This document shows positions 6,719-13,599 of a DNA stretch of 32,217 nucleotides, piece by piece. This stretch comes from Oscillospiraceae bacterium (GTDB lineage Bacteria; Bacillota; Clostridia; Oscillospirales; Oscillospiraceae). The position numbers were made by a program, and so were the translations under genes. The DNA lies in NCBI GenBank assembly GCA_017416325.1, contig JAFQCV010000008.1, forward strand, positions 1-32,217, in the 5' to 3' direction. How positions within the stretch are numbered: position 1 is the first letter of the stretch; each line of letters starts with the position of its first letter. Under the pieces are notes generated by a model. It saw only the letters and a list, made by a program, of their open reading frames with translations. It was not told the DNA's origin and ran no database searches.

Positions 6719-8798
6719 GACTACCTCCATAAACACCCGCCGTGTATATCTGTGTAAAGGCAGGCTCGTCTATTTTTGTATAAGATTGGAACGTTTCTGT
6801 GGGATTATTTATGAAATTGCGTACTTGCGCTAAAGGAATAGGATGGTCAAAAAGCTCAGTATAGCTAAAACCATACGCACTGATGAGATCGGATTTTCCG
6901 CCAACGGCTAACAGCTCAGACCAATCCAGCACACCTAGACGATGATATTTTTTGAACAGAGTTTTCTTTGTATCCGTTTCAACGTTATCTAAATAGGAAC
7001 ATGCACGAATGGCGCCAGTCTGCATATATTCAGATTGACTAACATACCACAGAATTCGTGCAGGGCCGCACGGGACACTGTGACGCTTGGATTTGAAATA
7101 CACATTTTCAATGCTAAGTGCGGGTTCAGTTTTTGTGTTGGAAAACAAAGATACATGATCGTTTGCAAGGTTCTCATCGAATAATTGAACGGCATACTCT
7201 GCTCGGATAGGCACGATATAGCAAGGAATACCAGAAGAAGTAATTTTAAGGGGCCACAGAGCTTTTTCCAAACTGAAGACAAGATCTTTGCATTCCTTCC
7301 CAGCACTGCGATCTTTTTGGTATCTGGAAATTGCAATCTGCAACGGATTGTCAGCGTGAAGAAGCGGAATTGGGCGGACCTGTTCAGGAGAAATCACACG
7401 GCTGTCAATAATACGGAGAAGTGTGGTGCCATTATTAGTAAAACCACATGCCATCAAACTCTTAACAGTATCGTCTGGTATTTTCTCTGTTGCAATCTCG
7501 ATTTGCGCAATGCCATCTTTTCTTGCACTATCCAGGATTTTAAATGCGACCCGCTTTACAAATGTGTCCAAAAGAGATGGGCGAACGGCACCGGTGGCCA
7601 CCAGAAGTGTGTTAACATATAGTCTATTCTCGGATCTAGTAGTGACAACAAAACAAAGCGGCGTGGTGTCGCTCTTAACAAGGAGAATGCTGTGCTTTTC
7701 GGGTGATGCCATCCAAGTTCTCAAAGCTAGATCAAACTCGTTTTTCTTTTCGCCATACTTATCAAAGAACGTGTTGAGTACAGTGGGGTAATCACTATGC
7801 TGCATTTTGGAAAAATCCAGGTTTAACCCGGCTAACTTTATAGGTGCATAATCAGAGGGGGATGCCAGCTCATCAACAGAGTTGACGAACTCTCCAGGAC
7901 TCATAATATCCAGATTGTATTTTGCAAAAATGTATTCTGAAATATTAGTGTTGAGCCACGCGGAATCTCTAGTAATAAATACGACAGCGCCAGCGGCAAT
8001 GGCATCAGCAATATGGCAAATATCAAACCATGTGTTGCTAAATTCAACGGATGGTTTTTGTAAGAGAAGATCTGCCTGGATTGTCTTGAATAGGTCACTG
8101 TCAGTTGACTCAGTTAATGCAAATTGTGCCTTAGCGTAGTCTCTATGGGCTTTTCTTACGGTAGGATTATCATTGCGATTGATTTCATCCAGAGCATACT
8201 TGGAGATTCGGAATTCTGCGTAGCCGGCTAAGAAGCTTTGCGTTAATGTTTTGGTTTCGTTGTTACTACCATCGTATAGGTCAATTACGATGTTAGTATC
8301 GACTACTACCTGAGTTCTTTGCTTGTCAACTTCGGATAACAGCGCAAAAATATCCTGACATTCAGTATTTCTCCGAATCCATGTAGTTAAAACCGTATCA
8401 CGCGTAGTTGCGCGTCCCTTTCGTTCATCTATGGGAGTAAACCCCAAAGACATCCAAAAGTTTTCAAGATTGTAGTCTCTCCGGCAAGAAAGCTGCATAT
8501 GAGAAATACAGTCTTTTTCTCGTTCAAACAATTCATTTACAAGAAGCTTTGCGAACCCCTTTCCTTTATGCAGCGGAGAAACACATAATTGAACGATCAC
8601 AATGGTATTCTTTCTGTACCGATACATAATGTAAGCAAGAAGTTCATCATCTTCAGTCAACGCAAGAATATGCCCCTTTTTGGCGTAGTCCACAAATGCT
8701 TCACGAGGCAGAAAGCCAACTGTGCTACTGGCACTATCTCCCAAGTTTTGCACTTTCTTTAGTAGTTTAGATCTTGCAGAAACAACGGTATAGTCCAT
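6711..8798 (-). CDS. GNAT-PIN-(GNAT-like)-ASCH-like fusion protein
   Basis: A 695-residue multidomain protein. Residues 1-140 are a GNAT acetyltransferase: VQLCVSPLHKGKGFAKLLV holds the acetyl-CoA loop and NLENFWMSLGF the usual C-terminal strand. Residues 162-310 are a PIN nuclease with VVVDTNIVIDL (D167), E205, D259/D265 and FITRDSAWL (D278), so the acidic site looks complete. Residues 335-465 look like a second, degenerate GNAT fold (VNTLLVATGAVRPSLLDTF, SLMACGF). Residues 555-670 (RILWYVSQSEYMQTGAIRACSYL) look like an ASCH/PUA-type barrel. A PIN ribonuclease joined to acetyltransferase and RNA-binding modules suggests action on RNA, perhaps tRNA. The following ASCH and HNH genes form an operon with it. 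A consensus promoter and GGGAGG site precede the start. Confidence 0.8.
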   Translation of the reverse strand: MDYTVVSARSKLLKKVQNLGDSASSTVGFLPREAFVDYAKKGHILALTEDDELLAYIMYRYRKNTIVIVQLCVSPLHKGKGFAKLLVNELFEREKDCISHMQLSCRRDYNLENFWMSLGFTPIDERKGRATTRDTVLTTWIRRNTECQDIFALLSEVDKQRTQVVVDTNIVIDLYDGSNNETKTLTQSFLAGYAEFRISKYALDEINRNDNPTVRKAHRDYAKAQFALTESTDSDLFKTIQADLLLQKPSVEFSNTWFDICHIADAIAAGAVVFITRDSAWLNTNISEYIFAKYNLDIMSPGEFVNSVDELASPSDYAPIKLAGLNLDFSKMQHSDYPTVLNTFFDKYGEKKNEFDLALRTWMASPEKHSILLVKSDTTPLCFVVTTRSENRLYVNTLLVATGAVRPSLLDTFVKRVAFKILDSARKDGIAQIEIATEKIPDDTVKSLMACGFTNNGTTLLRIIDSRVISPEQVRPIPLLHADNPLQIAISRYQKDRSAGKECKDLVFSLEKALWPLKITSSGIPCYIVPIRAEYAVQLFDENLANDHVSLFSNTKTEPALSIENVYFKSKRHSVPCGPARILWYVSQSEYMQTGAIRACSYLDNVETDTKKTLFKKYHRLGVLDWSELLAVGGKSDLISAYGFSYTELFDHPIPLAQVRNFINNPTETFQSYTKIDEPAFTQIYTAGVYGGSHG

Positions 8799-8833
8799 AC
8801 AGTGACCTCCCTTGCACCATAATTATCAGAGTA

Positions 8834-8862
8834 ATTATAGCAAAGTATTTCCATTCTTTCAA
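8834..8862 (-). promoter_or_regulatory. Promoter of the GNAT-PIN/ASCH/HNH operon
   Basis: On the minus strand TTGAAA (8857-8862) and a perfect TATAAT (8834-8839) are separated by 17 bases, about 36 bases before the ATG at 8798. It is near consensus, so constitutive expression is plausible. Confidence 0.8.
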
Positions 8863-8869
8863 TGAAATC

Positions 8870-9108
8870 CTTTAAAGGTGAATTCGAATTGATTGTTTTG
8901 TTGTTAAGACCTGGCATAGACAATTATACGGTTATTTCCGTACGACTTAATCTAGAGCAATTATGCTTTTGACCTATCCCATAATGCGTTGCTTCTATCG
9001 AGCTACAGATGTAATCCTAACTCGCAGGAAGTTGGGTATGAGCTACAACATAATGTCCTAGAGAGCAAGAAATGTGCTGCTAAGAAACCACTATGTGCAT
9101 TGTAAAAA
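8870..9108. other. Non-coding interval, nothing recognised
   Basis: About 240 bases between the GNAT-PIN promoter and the terminator repeat. I see no convincing reading frame, tRNA or known RNA. The only structure noted is a weak 5-bp hairpin TACGG-TTATTT-CCGTA near 8930. Confidence 0.4.
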
Positions 9109-9157
9109 AACAACCATAGTTATCTAACACCTGGGTGTTCGAATTACTATGGTTGTT
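9109..9157 (-). terminator. Terminator, 49-bp copy of the tRNA-Tyr terminator
   Basis: AACAACCATAGT and ACTATGGTTGTT form a perfect 12-bp outer stem, with an inner AACACC-TG-GGTGTT hairpin and a TTCGAAT segment. On the minus strand a run of seven T follows, so it ends the three-gene operon above it. It matches 12505-12553 at 46 of 49 positions with no gap. Confidence 0.8.
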
Positions 9158-9165
9158 CCAAAAAT

Positions 9166-9732
9166 TCATTTGTGTTCTTTACTAATCGTATGAATTGGCT
9201 GAGAAGAAAAAACCGGAAGCCCACAGGATGCCGCAAGAGCTTCAATATAAAGAATCAACGATTCTTTAGTTAAATCTTGATATTTCAAACCATATACAAA
9301 GTCACTCAACATGGCTTCGGTGGGGTAGCAAAAATTAGCCGGCTTAGTCTCTCTGCGTACTTTTTCAAATACGGAGATAACCATATGGAAAGCGTACAAT
9401 TCATTTACAGATGCACACAGTTTCGAAGCTTCGTTGGTAATAGTAAACGGTTTAAGCTTTGTAATCCAAAAAACATACAATGCAGTTTCTTTGAACTCGG
9501 ATATGTGAGGAAGTTTATGAAAAACTTCAAAATAGAACTTTCGCTTGCTGACTCGTTCAACAACCTCTGCCAGAGACCGTTGATTAATGAATACATCGTC
9601 TTTATTTAGTGTAGGTTCATTCACTAGAATAAAGTCATTCCATACTTTCAATAACTTATCAACCTGCGTCTGGCGTTCCTTTGGTGTCAGCATGACATAT
9701 TCCGATGACTTTGTGTTTCCTTTTTCACTCAT
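9166..9732 (-). CDS. Hypothetical protein (188 aa), third gene of an unknown operon
   Basis: A soluble, mainly helical protein of 188 residues with no signal peptide or membrane segment and no domain I recognise. The N terminus is polar (MSEKGNTKSSEYVMLTPKERQ). A central hydrophobic part (FKETALYVFWITKLKPF) and LILYIEALAASCGLPVF near the end look like buried helices. Its ATG overlaps the stop of the preceding gene (ATGA), and GGAGAG inside that gene serves as its ribosome site, so the two are coupled. The operon ends at the tRNA-Tyr-like terminator 9 bases past the stop. Its neighbours are membrane proteins, so it may be their cytosolic partner. Confidence 0.6.
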   Translation of the reverse strand: MSEKGNTKSSEYVMLTPKERQTQVDKLLKVWNDFILVNEPTLNKDDVFINQRSLAEVVERVSKRKFYFEVFHKLPHISEFKETALYVFWITKLKPFTITNEASKLCASVNELYAFHMVISVFEKVRRETKPANFCYPTEAMLSDFVYGLKYQDLTKESLILYIEALAASCGLPVFSSQPIHTISKEHK

Positions 9733-10034
9733 GAAAACTTCTCTCCAATAGAATTCAGCACACTAATTTTTTCACTACGCACAAACTCAGAGCCTTCGAC
9801 AATGGCTTCGGAAAAGTGCGTTTTTCCAGAACCTTTTAAAACTCTAGAATTATCTTTATATTGCTGCGGCATTCTGGCAATATAGGCATTAACATTAGGA
9901 TCGGAATCAATATCAACTTCAAAAAGTGGGGCAACGACATGTGGTTTCCTGTGACTTTTTTGAATCATTGCGTTGATTGCATAAAACAGGAAGCCACCAG
10001 TCAAAAGAACAAAAAGTAAAATATAAACTTTCAA
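9729..10034 (-). CDS. Small membrane-anchored hypothetical protein (TTG start)
   Basis: A 101-residue protein with one N-terminal hydrophobic segment (ILLFVLLTGGFLFYAINAMI, residues 4-23) followed by a basic stretch and a soluble tail of about 75 residues. The basic side after the helix (QKSHRKPH) favours a cytosolic tail. The initiation codon is TTG, supported by GGAG about 9 bases upstream and by the lack of a better ATG or GTG. It lies 44 bases after the first gene of the operon and overlaps the third by four bases. No family is recognised. Confidence 0.6.
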   Translation of the reverse strand: MKVYILLFVLLTGGFLFYAINAMIQKSHRKPHVVAPLFEVDIDSDPNVNAYIARMPQQYKDNSRVLKGSGKTHFSEAIVEGSEFVRSEKISVLNSIGEKFS

Positions 10035-10078
10035 AAAGCAACTCTCCTGTCTAATGATTGATTTTTATAAAAAGATTT

Positions 10079-10510
10079 TTATTCGCTAATACTACCGTTA
10101 GGCGCACAATCCACTGCTTTGGGTGGAACATCGCTTTTGTCGTGTAAAACTTCGATAAAATTTAAAATAGCAATCCCGCAAACGGCAAACGATACCAAAA
10201 AATAAATCCACTCCCAAATAGTGAACTCTTGAGGAAGATTGTTGGCATCGTATGGGCGAGAAGTATTCATTATGCCAATAGCAAGAACTGCAAAACCAGC
10301 CAGTGTCAAAATAATTTTCGCAATATTCAGTTTTAGATTGTCTAAACTTTGCTTGAACTTAGGGATCTCACTGATAAACACACTGGCAATATTGATTACA
10401 ACAGCTCGATAAAATGATGAAATCGTCGTGTAGTCACCAGGCCAGCACAATACAGTCGTAAAGATAATCACACCAGTGCTAATCAGTGCTGCAATCTGTT
10501 TATTTGTCAC
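10079..10510 (-). CDS. Hypothetical membrane protein (143 aa, GTG start)
   Basis: A 143-residue protein with three clear hydrophobic segments: near residues 7-24 (IAALISTGVIIFTTVLCW), 64-83 (AKIILTLAGFAVLAIGIM) and 100-122 (IYFLVSFAVCGIAILNFI). A polar linker of about 40 residues follows the first (SEIPKFKQSLDNLKLN), and the C-terminal tail is Pro and Asp rich. The start is GTG at 10510 with a GGACGAGG ribosome site. It is the first gene of a three-gene operon with its own promoter and a leader of about 85 bases. No family is recognised. The mix of two small membrane proteins and one soluble protein resembles membrane-acting toxin or defence modules, but that is only an analogy. Confidence 0.6.
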   Translation of the reverse strand: MTNKQIAALISTGVIIFTTVLCWPGDYTTISSFYRAVVINIASVFISEIPKFKQSLDNLKLNIAKIILTLAGFAVLAIGIMNTSRPYDANNLPQEFTIWEWIYFLVSFAVCGIAILNFIEVLHDKSDVPPKAVDCAPNGSISE

Positions 10511-10537
10511 GATAAGCCTCGTCCTTCTATTTGTTCT

Positions 10538-10630
10538 TTATGACAGAAAAATGCATGGAATGACAGAAAACACACAATATGGACACAATATAATTTCATC
10601 CATTATACATCTTTGGTAAGAGCATTGCAA
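10538..10630 (-). promoter_or_regulatory. Promoter and repeated leader motif of the three-gene operon
   Basis: On the minus strand TTGCAA (10625-10630) and a perfect TATAAT (10602-10607) are 17 bases apart. The transcribed leader carries the 11-base motif ATGACAGAAAA twice on the plus strand, near 10539 and 10560, about two helical turns apart, followed by repeated ACACAATAT. The direct repeats could be an operator or an RNA-binding site. Confidence 0.65.
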
Positions 10631-10979
10631 GACTTTTTTGTAAATGAAAGCTATTTTTTATGAACTGGCATATTTTTTTGGATATATTGGGCACGGATGT
10701 TAAGTAGATACATGAACATAGAGGTGCTGAAATGGGCATACTCCGTGTTGGTTGTGGAAAACAGATACAGTAATATATGTACGAGATACCATTTTGGTTA
10801 TGACACTATGCTCACAAATGGTTTTAAATCATTAAAAAGTTGCATAAACTGGGTCAGAAGAAGGGAAACAGACCGTTATATTGCAGGAGAAGAATTTAAT
10901 ATCTTTGTGTTGCTGTGCCTTGCATGCGCTCGATATAATTGTTTGGGTATTGTCCCAAAGAACTATAGGAGGTCATATT
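10631..10979. other. Left flank of the insertion sequence
   Basis: About 350 bases between the operon promoter and the transposase. It should contain the left end of the IS element, but I could not find a terminal inverted repeat that pairs with the 12156-12300 side. An open frame crossing it has no ribosome site or recognisable product. Confidence 0.35.
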
Positions 10980-12155
10980 GTGCAACAAAAGAACTCAGAT
11001 ATCAAAACTAAGGATCAGCTGCTTCAGCGGAAGCTTAATGGCGAAAGCGTGGCTTCAATTGCAGCGGACACGGGCATCCCAAGGAGTACAGTATATTCCT
11101 GGATTGCGGCGGCGCGGGAAGCAAGGGAGGAAGCTGCTCGGAAGAAGGGGGAGATAATAGCATCAGACCCGCGAACCTATTTCAAGCAAAAAGAACATAT
11201 TGATAAGTTGGAGGGGATGCTTGAAGTTCTCAAGGCGGTATTTGATGTGACAGAAATGCCCCTGGACAAGAGGCTTAAGGTACTTGAGGACTTCTATCAC
11301 CAAGGCCAATATAGCGTGCGGCTTATGTGTGAAGCACTGGAGGTTCCGCGGGGAACATTTTACAACTACATAAACCGGGGGTTAAAGGGCAATACACAAG
11401 CTGCAAAACGGCGTGAGGTGATGAAAGCCAAAATTCGTGACATCTATTATGACAGCAATCAAATATATGGTGCTGCGAAAATTCACGCAATTCTGAAAGA
11501 TCAAGGCGAAGCGGTGACAGTTGCGTATGTTCGAGAGTTGATGCGAGAGATGGATTTGCAGAGCATCCGGATAGGATCTAAAAAGCGCCATTATGATGAA
11601 ACACGAAAATGCCAAAACATTGTAAAGAGAAATTTCACAGCAGAGCGACCAAATCAAATTTGGGTGAGTGATGTAACATACTATCGCTTTGATGAGATGC
11701 AGTATTTTATTTGTGTCATAATGGATCTGTATGCCAGACGGGTGATCGCTTACAAGGTGGGATACAGCAACAACACGCACCTAGTTAAAGAAACTTTCAG
11801 AATGGCATATGAATCCAGAAAACCGGAGCCGGGTCTGATTTTCCATACAGATCAGGGAGGTAATTACAGGTCGAGAGCTTTTGGCAATTATTTGAAAGCA
11901 CGAGAGGTTACGCAGTCGTTCTCCAAACCCGGCGTACCTTACGATAATTCTGTGATGGAGACTTTCTTCGCTTCCATGAAACAGGAAGAACTGTATAGAT
12001 ACAAATACCGCTCTGAACGGGAATTCAGAGCGGCGGTAGATAGATATATTGATTTCTATAATACACAGAGACCTCATAAGACGCTACATTACAAAACACC
12101 TCAGGCGAAAGAAGAATCTTATGAAAAAGCACGTAAGGCAGAAAGTAATGAGTGA
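10980..12155 (+). CDS. IS3-family transposase, single fused frame
   Basis: A 391-residue DDE transposase. The N terminus has a helix-turn-helix (SVASIAADTGIPRSTVYSWI), then a coiled region, an HTH_21-like segment (YGAAKIHAILKDQGEAVTVAYVRELM) and the integrase core. The catalytic residues are D231 (WVSDVTYY), D291 (FHTDQGGNY) and E327 (NSVMETFFASMKQEEL), with the D-35-E spacing of the family. Unlike most IS3 elements it is one continuous frame without a programmed frameshift. The GTG at 10980 is preferred because AGGAGG lies 8 bases upstream; an earlier in-frame ATG lacks this. The gene looks intact. It sits next to the three-gene operon inside the segment bounded by terminator repeats and could be active. 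Confidence 0.88.
   Translation: MQQKNSDIKTKDQLLQRKLNGESVASIAADTGIPRSTVYSWIAAAREAREEAARKKGEIIASDPRTYFKQKEHIDKLEGMLEVLKAVFDVTEMPLDKRLKVLEDFYHQGQYSVRLMCEALEVPRGTFYNYINRGLKGNTQAAKRREVMKAKIRDIYYDSNQIYGAAKIHAILKDQGEAVTVAYVRELMREMDLQSIRIGSKKRHYDETRKCQNIVKRNFTAERPNQIWVSDVTYYRFDEMQYFICVIMDLYARRVIAYKVGYSNNTHLVKETFRMAYESRKPEPGLIFHTDQGGNYRSRAFGNYLKAREVTQSFSKPGVPYDNSVMETFFASMKQEELYRYKYRSEREFRAAVDRYIDFYNTQRPHKTLHYKTPQAKEESYEKARKAESNE
10980..12155 (+). mobile_element. IS3-family insertion sequence (minimum extent)
   Basis: Only the transposase gene is certain. The true ends lie outside this span, between 10631-10979 on the left and 12156-12300 on the right. No target duplication or inverted repeats could be assigned by eye. 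Confidence 0.6.
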
Positions 12156-12299
12156 AGCATATAATGTCCAAGAAATAATGTGCAGATCTCATAGAAAAAC
12201 TGGTTTCTATCCGCAAGTCTAAGTTTGAAAAAGCTCACTTATTCACCCCAAAAGCGAAGTATGCAGAAAAGATAAAAAGTGTAAAATTTCGAACAATTT

Positions 12300-12400
12300 A
12301 GGCGAAGTCTGGACAGAGAAAATAGTCAAACAAAAATATGCTAGAGCCGCAATGACTTTATGTGATTTGCATCTTAGAAAAGGGTGTTCGAATCGCACAA
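12300..12400 (+). repeat. Module junction d, partial repeat copy 3
   Basis: GCTAGAGCCGCAA (12340-12352) matches the core of the 112-bp repeat at 40-52. TTTGCATC follows, as in junction a, and then GGGTGTTCGAATCG (12382-12395), whose first 12 bases also occur in both copies of the tRNA-Tyr terminator. The order of elements is rearranged relative to junctions a and b. Confidence 0.45.
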
Positions 12401-12463
12401 TTTTCTGACTTTCTGCACGGGTTTTCCGAAGTTTGAAAACAGGTGTCCAACTGAATAAGAAAA

Positions 12464-12487
12464 GTGCGGCTTGAAAAAGCCGCTATT
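12464..12487 (-). terminator. Secondary terminator hairpin after tRNA-Tyr
   Basis: GCGGCTT-GAAA-AAGCCGC forms a 7-bp GC-rich stem, followed on the minus strand by a short T-rich stretch. It lies just beyond the main tRNA-operon terminator and looks like a backup. Confidence 0.5.
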
Positions 12488-12504
12488 TGCAATGCAAAAA
12501 CAAA

Positions 12505-12553
12505 AACAACCATAGTCGTCCAACACCTGGGTGTTCGAATTACTATGGTTGTT
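12505..12553 (-). terminator. Terminator of the tRNA-Thr/tRNA-Tyr operon
   Basis: The same 49-bp two-tier hairpin as at 9109-9157 (46 of 49 identical), here 6 bases after the CCA end of tRNA-Tyr. On the minus strand it is followed by TTTTTGTTTTTG. This location makes it the probable original of the pair. Confidence 0.85.
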
Positions 12554-12558
12554 TCAGT

Positions 12559-12643
12559 TGGTGGGGGATGGTGGATTCGAACCACCGAAGGCATAGCCAG
12601 CAGATTTACAGTCTGTCCCCTTTGGCCACTCGGGAAATCCCCC
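12559..12643 (-). tRNA. tRNA-Tyr (GTA)
   Basis: Acceptor GGGGGAT pairs with ATCCCCC, the discriminator is A and CCA is encoded. The anticodon loop CTGTAAA gives anticodon GTA for tyrosine. A long variable arm makes it class II, as expected for bacterial tRNA-Tyr, and the T-arm is GGTGG-TTCGAAT-CCACC. It is the second gene of the operon, 38 bases after tRNA-Thr. Confidence 0.96.
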
Positions 12644-12681
12644 ATATTCAATTGGCTCGATCAAAGCCTGTCAGTGCGGTT

Positions 12682-12757
12682 TGGAGCCGGTAGACGGACT
12701 CGAACCCCCGACCTACTGATTACAAATCAGTTGCTCTACCAACTGAGCTATACCGGC
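12682..12757 (-). tRNA. tRNA-Thr (TGT)
   Basis: A standard 76-base tRNA: acceptor GCCGGTA/TACCGGC, D-loop AGCTCAGTTGGTAGAGC, anticodon arm CTGATTTGTAATCAG with anticodon TGT for threonine, T-loop TTCGAGT and encoded CCA. It is first in the operon, directly behind a consensus promoter. Confidence 0.96.
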
Positions 12758-12777
12758 GTCTCGAACCGAACACGCTT

Positions 12778-12806
12778 ATTATAGCGATGTGACTGCTGTT
12801 TGTCAA
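12778..12806 (-). promoter_or_regulatory. Promoter of the tRNA-Thr/tRNA-Tyr operon
   Basis: Perfect consensus on the minus strand: TTGACA (12801-12806), 17-base spacer, TATAAT (12778-12783), ending about 20 bases before tRNA-Thr. This strength is typical of stable RNA genes. Confidence 0.95.
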
Positions 12807-12866
12807 GCATTATTTTTGCTTTTTCCGGAAAAAGAAAGGGGATATCCATGAATTTGGAATATGCCG

Positions 12867-12895
12867 TTGTTTGCCCCCTTGGGATGTGGTATACT
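12867..12895 (+). promoter_or_regulatory. Promoter of the DNA glycosylase gene
   Basis: TTGTTT (12867-12872), 17-base spacer, TATACT (12890-12895). Initiation near 12902 would give a leader of only about 16 bases that begins at the GGGGGG ribosome site. Confidence 0.7.
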
Positions 12896-12917
12896 AACAA
12901 AAAAGGGGGGATTTTCC

Positions 12918-13427
12918 GTGGCAACGAAGCTGGAACGTGAATTTTATGACAGGCCTTGTTTGGCGGTTGCTGAGGCACTGGTGGGGAAAGTCCTTGTGCG
13001 GCGATTGCCCTCGGGGGAGCTTTTAAAGCTTCGTATTTCCGAAACGGAAGCCTACTGCGGAGAAGCCGATACAGCCTGCCATGCCCATAAGGGCAGAACC
13101 AAGCGGACAGAGGTAATGTATCAGGCCGGCGGCACTATCTATGTCTACCTTTGCTACGGCATGCATTGGCTGCTGAACATTGTGACCGGAGAGACAGACC
13201 AGCCGGAAGCTGTTCTGATCCGCGCCTGTGTGGACGCGTCCGGCCCGGGAAAGCTGACCAAAGCTCTCTTGGTTACCGGGGAACTAAACCGGGGCTGCAT
13301 TTGCGGTGAAGAGCTTTGGATCGAAGATGACGGCTATTCCTGCTCTGTGGTGGCCGACAAACGGGTCGGCATCGGCTATGCCACCCAGGAAGATCAGGAC
13401 AGGCTCTGGCGTTTTAAAATGCAATAA
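12918..13427 (+). CDS. mpg: DNA-3-methyladenine glycosylase (AAG/MPG family)
   Basis: A 169-residue protein of the alkyladenine DNA glycosylase fold, which removes alkylated purines such as 3-methyladenine in base excision repair. Family marks are FYDRP near the N terminus, LRISETEAYCGEADTACHAHKGRTKRTEVMY with the catalytic glutamate region, and GGTIYVYLCYGMHWLLNIVTG, which lines the base-flipping pocket. SGPGKLTKAL matches the conserved GPGKLxxAL. The length is slightly short of the usual 180-200. The start is GTG at 12918 behind GGGGGG; a longer ATG reading would begin upstream of the promoter's start point. It is a single-gene unit convergent with ileS and separated from it by a large palindrome that may end transcription of both. 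Confidence 0.93.
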   Translation: MATKLEREFYDRPCLAVAEALVGKVLVRRLPSGELLKLRISETEAYCGEADTACHAHKGRTKRTEVMYQAGGTIYVYLCYGMHWLLNIVTGETDQPEAVLIRACVDASGPGKLTKALLVTGELNRGCICGEELWIEDDGYSCSVVADKRVGIGYATQEDQDRLWRFKMQ

Positions 13428-13595
13428 AAGGACCGCCCTTGGGCAATGTCATTAAGTTAAGAAATCTCTGTCATTCCGAGCCAGTGCGCACACTGGCGTG
13501 GGAATCCCCTGAATTGAAGGAGATTGCCACAACCAGTCTGCGGACTGGTTTCGCAATGACACTAACTTAATGACATTGCCCAAGGGCGGTCCTTT
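13427..13595. repeat. 169-bp nested palindrome (MITE-like) between mpg and ileS
   Basis: The outer arms are a perfect 33-bp inverted repeat, 13427-13459 and 13563-13595, beginning AAAGGACCGCCCTTGGGCAA. Inside is a second inverted pair, GTCATTcc against gcAATGAC, and two small hairpins, CCAGTG-CGCA-CACTGG and AACCAGTC-TGCG-GACTGGTT. It starts on the last base of the mpg stop codon and ends 4 bases before the ileS stop. It is non-coding and resembles a miniature transposable element. It probably also terminates both convergent genes. Confidence 0.85.
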
Positions 13596-13599
13596 CGTA

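Noticed and set aside
10697-11011. Plus-strand open frame of 104 codons before the transposase
   Set aside because: No ribosome site, no recognisable protein pattern, and it overlaps the transposase start in another frame.
10631-12300. Terminal inverted repeats of the IS element
   Set aside because: GTCC-AA similarities on both sides are in direct, not inverted, orientation and too short to assign ends.
1-12553. Integron attC sites as an explanation for the module junctions
   Set aside because: I do not see the GTTRRRY and RYYYAAC cores in the required paired layout, and no integron integrase is present, so a true integron is not supported.
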